A DNA stretch of 5,034 nucleotides from an uncultured Burkholderiales bacterium. GTDB lineage: Bacteria > Pseudomonadota > Gammaproteobacteria > Burkholderiales > Burkholderiaceae_D. This document shows, in pieces, positions 1-5,034 of this stretch. Below the pieces are notes generated by a model. That model had not been told where the DNA came from. It saw only the letters and a program-made list of their open reading frames with translations, and made no database searches. Both the position numbers and the translations under genes were made by a program. The stretch covers positions 1 through 5,034 of the forward strand of contig CAIVDH010000227.1 in the NCBI GenBank assembly GCA_903904635.1. Direction: 5' to 3'. Numbering within the stretch: position 1 is the first letter of the stretch; the number at the start of each line of letters is the position of its first letter.

Positions 1-75
1 ATCATCCCCAAAGTCCGAACGCGACCGCAGAAGCTTCAAAACATGAACCATCAACAACTTGAGGAGAAGCTATGA
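1..75 (+). CDS. Partial open frame at left edge, unidentified
   Basis: A frame is open from base 1 and stops at TGA 73-75, giving 24 residues that end in MNHQQLEEKL. An internal ATG lies at 43. Its stop overlaps the ATG at 72-74 as ATGA, an arrangement often seen in translationally coupled genes. The peptide is too short to assign to a family, and 24 open codons can arise by chance. It could be the 3' end of a gene lying to the left, a decayed gene fragment, or noise. I assign no function. Confidence 0.2.
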   Translation: MIPKVRTRPQKLQNMNHQQLEEKL

Positions 76-248
76 AAATGTTACGGACAGTAGTGGGCGC
101 AGGCCGGAACCCAGTGACTTTGGTAGCGCACCAAAAAACTCTTGCTACGCTTACTTATCGCTTTTATACCCATCAGTCAGCGTCTCTAAAAAACTCACCA
201 GATCATCGATCTCTTTATCTGATAACGCAGGTTGCTGACCGCGCTTGA
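72..248 (+). CDS. Small hypothetical ORF, 58 aa, doubtful
   Basis: ATG at 72 is preceded by AGGAG at 62-66 with a 5-base spacer, the best ribosome-binding site on the left side of the window. The ORF begins MKMLRTVVGAGRNPVTLVAH and stops at TGA 246-248. Its last 98 bases run antisense over the 3' end of the di-heme peroxidase gene, so that half of the protein is probably a by-product of the opposite strand. No signal peptide, membrane segment or known motif is visible. It may be the start of a broken gene whose true continuation was lost at a junction before base 150. The good start signal and ATGA overlap are the only support. Confidence 0.15.
   Translation: MKMLRTVVGAGRNPVTLVAHQKTLATLTYRFYTHQSASLKNSPDHRSLYLITQVADRA
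119..135. other. Perfect 6-bp hairpin downstream of the peroxidase gene
   Basis: TTTGGT at 119-124 and ACCAAA at 130-135 pair perfectly around a 5-base loop AGCGC. It lies 16 bases past the stop codon of the minus-strand peroxidase gene, where a terminator would be expected. However, no T-run follows the stem in the minus direction (the T-run precedes it), and in the plus direction the stem is followed by A residues. It may be a weak 3'-end stabilising structure. It does not meet the usual form of an intrinsic terminator. Confidence 0.25.
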
Positions 249-1350
249 GCCCATATGGCGCTTCTTCAATATTCACATTGGCGTGATATTGCCGCGGCAG
301 GTCATTGAATTTATCAACCTTGCCACTGGCTAGGTGCGGATACCATTCTTCTGGATGCGTATCACGTCGTACATAAAATGCCACCGCCTCACGCAAGGAC
401 TTGAACTGACCGTTATGAAAAAATACCTGGCGCGTGGCTACATTACGCAAGGTCGGCACTTTGAATTTTCCGCACTCACTAGCCTCTGAACTGCGACCAG
501 CTCGGCCAGACTTGCACAAACCCAGATCGACATACGCAGGATTTGCGTTCGCTGGTATAGCCATGTTGCGCGGCAAACCTAAACTGTCATAGGTGAAATC
601 TGTAAATACCGGTGGCTTGCCATCAGCAGATTTTGCGCTGGGATGGCAGGCTGCACAATTGCCTTTTTTTTCTTCATTGAATAGCGTTAAGCCGCGCGCT
701 TCTGCAGCGCTGAGTTTTATTGTGCCGGCAAGATAGGCATCGTATTTTGAATCGAACGGCGCAAATACGGAACTCAGCAGCTGATACTGTTGCAGCGCAA
801 ACCCCAGCTTGTCAAAAGCCGCATCTACATCATCCAGACTATGCTGCCCAAACACCTGACGAAATTGTGGCGCATAAGCGGCGTTACGTAATTTTTGTAT
901 CACTGCAGTGCGCGTCAGGTTGGCCATTTCATTAGCAGCCAGTAGTGGACGTTCCGCCTGAATAGCCAGTGTCTCTGCGCTGCCATCATGATTAAACCCA
1001 CCAGACGGTGTGCCCTCATCATCATAGGAAAACGCAGGGGTACCCGCCATATAGCGTAATGACGGTACCGTACGGGTACCCCGCTGGTCCATGCGGGCAC
1101 CGCCCGGCTGTACCGGCAATCCATTGGGTTGAGCATGCGCAAACGCAGGCGCGTGACAAGTCGCACAGGATTGCTTACCCGATGCAGAAAGTGAAACATC
1201 ATGAAAAATCAGCTCGCCTATTGCTGAAGGTTCGGGCTTTGCAACTGCCTGATCTGATTTAGTACAGCCTGTGAGCGCGAGCAAAATCAGCACCAAATAC
1301 AGGCTGCCAATTGAGCATGAAGATAATTTCAACTTGAAAACAGATGCCAT
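151..1350 (-). CDS. Di-heme cytochrome c peroxidase / MauG-family lipoprotein
   Basis: Predicted periplasmic di-heme c-type protein of the bacterial CcpA/MauG family, which reduces hydrogen peroxide or uses it to oxidise a partner. From ATG 1350 it has 399 residues, long for a family usually of about 300-400. Residues 1-29 form a lipoprotein signal peptide with lipobox LTGC (Cys29). Thr at the next position fits outer-membrane sorting. Heme motifs are CATCH at 62-66 and CAACH at 232-236. By spacing from the first heme, Gln131, Pro135 and Glu141 match MauG Gln103, Pro107 and Glu113. Tyr326, 90 residues past the second heme His, fits the MauG axial Tyr294 rather than the CcpA Met. The inter-heme Trp position (MauG Trp93) is His121. 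KVPTLRNVA at 297-305 and FFHNG at 310-314 are typical of the family. Cys279 and Cys293 could form a disulfide. An in-frame TTG at 1404 would add 18 residues, but it precedes the likely promoter and spoils the signal peptide. The gene is divergent from a metal-efflux operon. The family is certain; the substrate is unknown. Confidence 0.93.
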   Translation of the reverse strand: MASVFKLKLSSCSIGSLYLVLILLALTGCTKSDQAVAKPEPSAIGELIFHDVSLSASGKQSCATCHAPAFAHAQPNGLPVQPGGARMDQRGTRTVPSLRYMAGTPAFSYDDEGTPSGGFNHDGSAETLAIQAERPLLAANEMANLTRTAVIQKLRNAAYAPQFRQVFGQHSLDDVDAAFDKLGFALQQYQLLSSVFAPFDSKYDAYLAGTIKLSAAEARGLTLFNEEKKGNCAACHPSAKSADGKPPVFTDFTYDSLGLPRNMAIPANANPAYVDLGLCKSGRAGRSSEASECGKFKVPTLRNVATRQVFFHNGQFKSLREAVAFYVRRDTHPEEWYPHLASGKVDKFNDLPRQYHANVNIEEAPYGLKRGQQPALSDKEIDDLVSFLETLTDGYKSDK

Positions 1351-1388
1351 GGCATTTTGGTAGTTACTGCATTTGCTAAATGAAATTG

Positions 1389-1397
1389 ATTTTAACA
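1389..1397 (-). promoter_or_regulatory. Candidate extended -10 for the di-heme peroxidase gene
   Basis: Read on the minus strand, this is TGTTAAAAT: a TG extension, one base, then TAAAAT, one mismatch from the consensus -10. Transcription would begin near 1382, leaving a leader of about 30 bases before ATG 1350. No good -35 is seen at normal spacing, which an extended -10 can tolerate. If real, it lies downstream of the alternative TTG start at 1404 and rules that start out. Confidence 0.35.
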
Positions 1398-1447
1398 AAA
1401 GCAATGCAATGCGGTTGCAGCTCCGTTTGAGATTAAGAATCTATGCT

Positions 1448-1470
1448 TGACTGTTCCACTGGATGACTGT
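1448..1470 (+). repeat. Direct repeat TGACTGT, possible operator
   Basis: Two exact copies of TGACTGT lie at 1448-1454 and 1464-1470, 16 bases apart start to start, about one and a half helical turns. The second copy ends 22 bases before the TATAAT of the efflux operon, so a bound regulator would cover or adjoin the -35 region. A small palindrome TCCACTGGA (1455-1463) fills the gap exactly. This could be a regulator site, but repeats this short also occur by chance. Confidence 0.3.
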
Positions 1471-1492
1471 GCTAAAAGATGGCAATGCTGTC

Positions 1493-1498
1493 TATAAT
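1493..1498 (+). promoter_or_regulatory. Consensus -10 (TATAAT) of the efflux operon
   Basis: An exact TATAAT lies 27 bases upstream of the adaptor ATG, which would give a leader of about 20 bases. No convincing -35 is found 16-18 bases upstream; the closest, TGTGCT at 1468-1473, is poor and sits at 19 bases. A weak -35 with a strong -10 is what an activator-dependent metal-responsive promoter would show, but this is inference. Confidence 0.55.
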
Positions 1499-1525
1499 CA
1501 AATAAACCATTTTTGCAGAATATAA

Positions 1526-2653
1526 ATGAAATCTCTTGTAATTCGCCAATTCACCGCCGCGCTTCTGCTTTGCTTGGTCAATACCGTACTGGCTCAGTCA
1601 TCCGGGCAAATACGACTTAGCGAAGCGCAGCTCGCCAAGTCCGGCATCAGCTTTACTGAAGTTAAGGCAGTCAGCACAGCCACGGAAGGGTTACGTTTAG
1701 CTGGAAGCGTTGTCTACCCACCCAACCGTATAGAAATTATCAGTACACCCGCAGCCGGTGTGGTGCAGGCCGTATTAGTTAATAGCATGGATAGGGTCAA
1801 GATCGGTCAGGTACTGGCACGCTTGCATAGTCCTGAGCTTTTACAATGGCAGCGCGATTATGTACAACAAACCACGCAATTAGAGTTGGCAACAAAAAAA
1901 GCCGAGCGTGATGAAAGCCTTTTTAATGAAGGCATCATCGCAGCGAGCCGCTTGCAAGAAACCCGTAATCAATTACAGCAATCACGTGTGGCGGTGCAAG
2001 AGCGCGCACAGATGCTCAAACTATCCGGCATGAGCGCCTCTGCAGTGGCACGTCTAAACAGTCAATCCGGACTGAACCCACTGATAGAAATTCATAGCCA
2101 GTCTGGCGGCAGCGTGCTTGAACTCATGCTACAACCGGGTCAACGTGTAGAAGCTGGTACTGCACTGGCAAAAGTTGCGCGTGGCGGTGAGCTATGGCTG
2201 GAGCTGCAAGCCAGCCGCGCACAAGGCGATCAAATTGCAATGGGTGATACGGTTAATGTCGGCGCCTGCAAGCAAAGCGGCAAAGTCACGGCCATCGCAC
2301 CGCAGATGTTTGAACAAAGCCAGCTCGTCATCGTGCGCGCCAGCCTGCCCGGCGCAGAAAAATGTTTGCGCCCGGGGCAGTATCTGGAAGCGACCATCAG
2401 CAGCAAGCAGCTGCCATCATCCGGCTGGGTGATTCCATCAGCAGCACTGGTGCGTAATGGCGGAGGTGAATTTATTTTTGTACGCAATGCCGCCGGTGTG
2501 AAACCAGTGGCCGTCACGGTGCTGACACGCGCAGTGGATCATCTGATTGTGCAAGGGCCGCTAACGGCAGGGCTGCAAGTGGCCGTGCAAGGAACAGCCA
2601 GTCTGAAGGGAATCTGGCTGGGTCTGGGCGTCAGCGGATCAGAGGCTAAATAA
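1526..2653 (+). CDS. Periplasmic adaptor (MFP) of a heavy-metal RND efflux system
   Basis: Predicted membrane fusion protein that couples an inner-membrane RND pump to an outer-membrane channel. The 375 residues begin with a signal peptide (1-23, cleavage after VLA, Sec type, no lipobox). The usual domains follow: first lipoyl half at about 71-101 (STPAAGVVQAVLV, then GQVLARLHSPEL), alpha hairpin at about 102-175, second lipoyl half at about 185-217, beta-barrel at 222-293 and membrane-proximal domain at about 300-360 (VIPSAALV). At the hairpin tip Arg128 and Leu132 fit the channel-contact motif RxxxLxxxxxxS, but the Ser position is Ala139. It is shorter than CusB (about 400) and CzcB (about 520). 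It lacks Met-, His- or Cys-rich metal-binding segments after the signal peptide. Cys248 and Cys280, both in the beta-barrel, could form a disulfide. The start has only a weak AGAA upstream, but it is the ATG that gives a complete signal peptide. The stop overlaps the pump start by one base, so the two are surely co-translated. The metal is not readable from this protein. Confidence 0.93.
   Translation: MKSLVIRQFTAALLLCLVNTVLAQSSGQIRLSEAQLAKSGISFTEVKAVSTATEGLRLAGSVVYPPNRIEIISTPAAGVVQAVLVNSMDRVKIGQVLARLHSPELLQWQRDYVQQTTQLELATKKAERDESLFNEGIIAASRLQETRNQLQQSRVAVQERAQMLKLSGMSASAVARLNSQSGLNPLIEIHSQSGGSVLELMLQPGQRVEAGTALAKVARGGELWLELQASRAQGDQIAMGDTVNVGACKQSGKVTAIAPQMFEQSQLVIVRASLPGAEKCLRPGQYLEATISSKQLPSSGWVIPSAALVRNGGGEFIFVRNAAGVKPVAVTVLTRAVDHLIVQGPLTAGLQVAVQGTASLKGIWLGLGVSGSEAK
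2641..2645 (+). promoter_or_regulatory. Ribosome-binding site of the RND pump inside the adaptor gene
   Basis: AGAGG lies 7 bases before the ATG at 2653-2655, within the last codons of the adaptor gene. It supports ATG 2653 as the pump start, together with the TAATG stop-start overlap that suggests coupled translation. Confidence 0.6.
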
Positions 2654-5034
2654 TGCTCAAGCGTCTGATCGCTCTGTCGTTGTCGCAACGCCTGTTAGTC
2701 ATGCTGGCGGCAATTGGTTTGGTGGCCGCTGGTCTGATGGTGGCCAGGAAATTGCCCATTGATGCCTTCCCAGATGTCTCCACCACGCAGGTGAAGATCA
2801 TTATGAAAGCACCGGGCATGACGCCGGAAGAAGTCGAGACCCGCATCACCGCGCCGATAGAACGCGAAATGCTGGGCATTCCGAATCAAAAAATGCTGCG
2901 CTCGCAATCCAAATATGCAATCGCTGATATCACGCTTGATTTTGAGGACGGAACTGATATTTATTGGGCCCGTCAGCAAGTCACGGAACGCTTGTCTGGT
3001 GTGTTGGGAAGTCTGCCACCTACTGCGATGGGCGGACTTGCACCGATCACAACGCCCCTGGGCGAGATGTTCATGTTTACCATCGAAGGCGATATTTCCC
3101 TCGCCGAAAAACGCACGCTGCTCGACTGGGTAATTCGTCCGGCTTTGCGCGGCATTAAAGGTGTGGCCGATGTCAACGCACTAGGCGGCATGGTAAAAAG
3201 TTTTGAAGTCATACCGGACCCGGCCGCACTGGCTGCGCGTCAGTTGTCGCTGGCAGATTTACAGTCTGCGCTGGAGGTCAATAACCGCAATGATGGCGCT
3301 GGACGGTTATCCGAAAATGAAGAAGCCCTGTTGGTACGCACCGAAGGCAGCATACGCACACTTGATGATGTGCGCGCTATTGCACTAGGTATGCGTAATG
3401 GCATACCGATACGCGTGAGTGATGTGGCTAACGTACGAATAGGCAGCCTCACACGTTACGGCAGTGTGACCAAAGATGGTACGAGTGAAGCGGTGGAAGG
3501 TCTGGTGCTGGGATTGCGCGGCGCGAATGCGCGCGAGCTGGTCAACAATGTTAGTGAAAAAATTGTTGAGATCAATCAGCATCTGCCCAAAGGCGTGAAC
3601 ATACAAACTTTTTATAATCGCGGTGATCTGGTTGGACGCGCTATTGGCACGGTTGCCAAAGCATTGGGCGAAGCCATCGTGCTGGTACTGGTAGTGTTAT
3701 TTCTGTTTTTAGGAAACTTGCGTGCGGCCTTAGTCGTGGCGCTGATCTTGCCGCTTTCCGCATTGGCCACTTTTGTGCTGATGCATTTTGTCGGCTTAAG
3801 CGCCAACCTGATGTCATTAGGCGGGCTGGCTATTGCGATAGGATTATTAGTCGATGCCGCCGTTGTGGTGGTTGAAAATATTGAAGCACGCGTTGCACAT
3901 CCGGACAAAAATGTCGCGGCAAACTCTTCCCTCTCCAATCTGATTTTGCATGCCTCCGCTGAAGTAGCCGCGCCCGTGACTGCGGGTATCGCCATCATCA
4001 TCATCGTATTTTTGCCTTTGCTCACGCTGCAAGGCTTGGAAGGTAAATTGTTTATACCGGTTGCGCTGACGATTGTGTTTGCATTAGCTTCGTCGCTATT
4101 GCTGTCGCTAACCGTCATACCTGTACTCGCCTCTTTCATACTCAAGCAAGTACCGCATCAGTCACCCTGGCTAGTGCGCAAGCTTGACCGGATCTATAAC
4201 CAGGTGCTGCGCTGGTCGCTGCAACATCAGCGCATCGTATTGAGCGCGGCCATGATAGCTCTGGTTCTGGCGATTGCAGCTTTTCCCTTCATCGGCAAAT
4301 CTTTCATGCCGACCTTAGATGAGGGCGATGTACTAATGCAGCTAGAAAAACTACCTTCCATTAATCTAAAAAAATCGACTGAGATCGATATGGCATTGCA
4401 GCGCCGTATCATGCAAGAAGTGCCCGAAGTAAAAAGCATTATTGCCCGCGTGGGTGCTGATGAATTGGGACTAGACCCGATGGGCTTAAATGAAACCGAT
4501 ACCTTCATGGTCTTGAAGCCACAAGATCAGTGGCGCGATCCGGACAAACAAAAACTGATAGACAGAATACGCGTGATAGGCAGTGAATTTCCTGGTCTGA
4601 ATTTTAGTTTTACCCAGCCCATAGAAATGCGCACATCAGAAATGCTCTCAGGTGTACGCGGCGACCTTGCTGTAAAAATATATGGCACGGATTTGCGCGT
4701 ACTAAATGATCTGGCGCAGCACACTGTGGCCATATTAAAAACTATACCCGGCAATGAAGATGTACTCACCGTTAAAAACTCCGGCATGCAATACATGCAG
4801 GTAAAGCTTGATAGGCAGGCTATCGGCCGCTTTGGTTTGTCGGTTGAAGAAGTACAAAATGATTTACGTGCCTTGATAGAGGGACGCGAAGTGGGTGTGG
4901 TGATTGAAGAAGGCAGGCGTCTGCCTTTGCTGGTGCGCGGCGGCAGCGCATTACAAATGTCACCGGCATTATTTGAATCACTACGCCTGCCTGTGGCTGA
5001 CGGGCGTGCATTGCCGCTGGCTCAGCTGGCACAG
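2653..5034 (+). CDS. Heavy-metal-efflux RND pump, CusA/CzcA family (3' end cut off)
   Basis: Predicted proton-driven inner-membrane exporter of metal ions from periplasm or cytoplasm. The frame is open for 794 codons to the window edge; the family usually has about 1020-1070 residues, so the end of the second periplasmic loop and TM8-12 are missing. TM1 is at about 14-31, followed by the HME motif LPIDAFPDVS (34-43). The first porter loop runs to about 335. TM2-TM6 lie at about 340-495 and TM7 at about 527-547, then comes FMPTLDEGD (551-559), typical of heavy-metal RND pumps. TM4 carries AIAIGLLVDAAVVVVEN (393-409) with proton-relay residues Asp401 and Glu408. It has VDAA as in Cu/Ag pumps, and Ala395 where CzcA has its first Asp (DFG). 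Of the three CusA cleft methionines only Met664 (EMLSG) is matched; the other positions appear as Gln563, next to Met562, and Glu614. Substrate is therefore unresolved. The gene shares its operon with the adaptor, overlapping it by one base. No frameshift or stop is seen. Confidence 0.96.
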   Translation, partial: MLKRLIALSLSQRLLVMLAAIGLVAAGLMVARKLPIDAFPDVSTTQVKIIMKAPGMTPEEVETRITAPIEREMLGIPNQKMLRSQSKYAIADITLDFEDGTDIYWARQQVTERLSGVLGSLPPTAMGGLAPITTPLGEMFMFTIEGDISLAEKRTLLDWVIRPALRGIKGVADVNALGGMVKSFEVIPDPAALAARQLSLADLQSALEVNNRNDGAGRLSENEEALLVRTEGSIRTLDDVRAIALGMRNGIPIRVSDVANVRIGSLTRYGSVTKDGTSEAVEGLVLGLRGANARELVNNVSEKIVEINQHLPKGVNIQTFYNRGDLVGRAIGTVAKALGEAIVLVLVVLFLFLGNLRAALVVALILPLSALATFVLMHFVGLSANLMSLGGLAIAIGLLVDAAVVVVENIEARVAHPDKNVAANSSLSNLILHASAEVAAPVTAGIAIIIIVFLPLLTLQGLEGKLFIPVALTIVFALASSLLLSLTVIPVLASFILKQVPHQSPWLVRKLDRIYNQVLRWSLQHQRIVLSAAMIALVLAIAAFPFIGKSFMPTLDEGDVLMQLEKLPSINLKKSTEIDMALQRRIMQEVPEVKSIIARVGADELGLDPMGLNETDTFMVLKPQDQWRDPDKQKLIDRIRVIGSEFPGLNFSFTQPIEMRTSEMLSGVRGDLAVKIYGTDLRVLNDLAQHTVAILKTIPGNEDVLTVKNSGMQYMQVKLDRQAIGRFGLSVEEVQNDLRALIEGREVGVVIEEGRRLPLLVRGGSALQMSPALFESLRLPVADGRALPLAQLAQ

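Larger units (their letters stand above)
1351..1525. promoter_or_regulatory. Divergent promoter region between peroxidase and efflux genes
   Basis: This 175-base gap separates the starts of two divergent genes and must hold promoters for both. It is AT-richer than the flanking genes. It contains an extended -10 candidate on the minus strand, a consensus -10 on the plus strand and a direct repeat between them, each listed separately. No gene is visible in it on either strand. Shared control of the two units is possible but not shown. Confidence 0.6.

Noticed and set aside
123..148. GTAGC/GCTAC inverted repeat as a terminator
   Set aside because: Only 5 base pairs with a 16-base loop and no following T-run; a better but still incomplete hairpin overlaps it at 119-135.
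1036..1082. Three GGTACC palindromes within about 45 bases
   Set aside because: They lie inside the conserved coding region of the peroxidase (around Gly-Thr and Thr-Val-Pro codons) and are explained by codon choice; no regulatory role is indicated.
915..1262. Overlapping open frames on both strands within the peroxidase gene
   Set aside because: The peroxidase frame contains both heme motifs and continuous family similarity; these other frames show no motif and are shadows.
1447..1478. MerR/CueR-type promoter with TTGACT and a 20-base spacer
   Set aside because: The matching -10 would be TAAAAG, poor compared with the TATAAT at 1493, and the spacer lacks the long dyad typical of CueR-like sites.
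2230..2517. Minus-strand open frame within the adaptor gene
   Set aside because: It is antisense to the conserved beta-barrel and membrane-proximal domains of the adaptor, and has no recognisable motif.
3994..4008. Short run of ATC triplets
   Set aside because: It encodes consecutive Ile residues in TM5 of the pump and is too short to count as a functional repeat.
3612..4145. Minus-strand open frame of 177 codons within the pump gene
   Set aside because: It is antisense to the membrane segments TM2-TM6 of an intact RND pump. Its Ser/Thr/Asn/Ala-rich, motif-free product is what the complement of hydrophobic codons gives, and no ribosome-binding site or family feature is seen.

Overview
The window looks like chromosomal DNA of a Gram-negative proteobacterium, most likely a betaproteobacterium. 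The basis is a lipoprotein and a periplasmic adaptor, a tripartite heavy-metal efflux system, and moderate GC with mixed codon use. The taxon is an inference from protein style; no marker gene is present.

Layout: bases 1-150 hold no gene I can identify. There is an open frame running in from the left edge that ends in an ATGA overlap with a 58-codon ORF carrying a good Shine-Dalgarno sequence, and a short hairpin. Bases 151-1350 (minus strand) encode a di-heme cytochrome c peroxidase/MauG-family protein with a lipoprotein signal peptide and two CXXCH motifs. Bases 1351-1525 are a divergent promoter region with a candidate extended -10 for the peroxidase, a consensus TATAAT for the rightward operon and a 7-bp direct repeat. 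Bases 1526-2653 (plus) encode a periplasmic adaptor (membrane fusion protein) of the CzcB/CusB type. From 2653 to the right edge, overlapping the adaptor stop by one base, runs a heavy-metal-efflux RND pump (CusA/CzcA family). It is uninterrupted for 794 codons and cut by the window end.

How the genes work together: adaptor and pump would form two of the three parts of a proton-driven metal exporter spanning the envelope. The outer-membrane channel is not in the window and may lie downstream or elsewhere. The divergent di-heme lipoprotein would sit in the periplasm, probably on the outer membrane, and handle peroxide or oxidise a partner. A shared stress link with the exporter is suggested only by the shared intergenic region.

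The most interesting points are in the di-heme protein: MauG-type Tyr, Gln, Pro and Glu positions are kept at near-exact spacing, but the Trp between the hemes appears replaced by His. The pump is also notable for combining a Cu/Ag-type TM4 motif with only one of the three CusA methionines. The families here are known; I see no clearly new multi-gene system.
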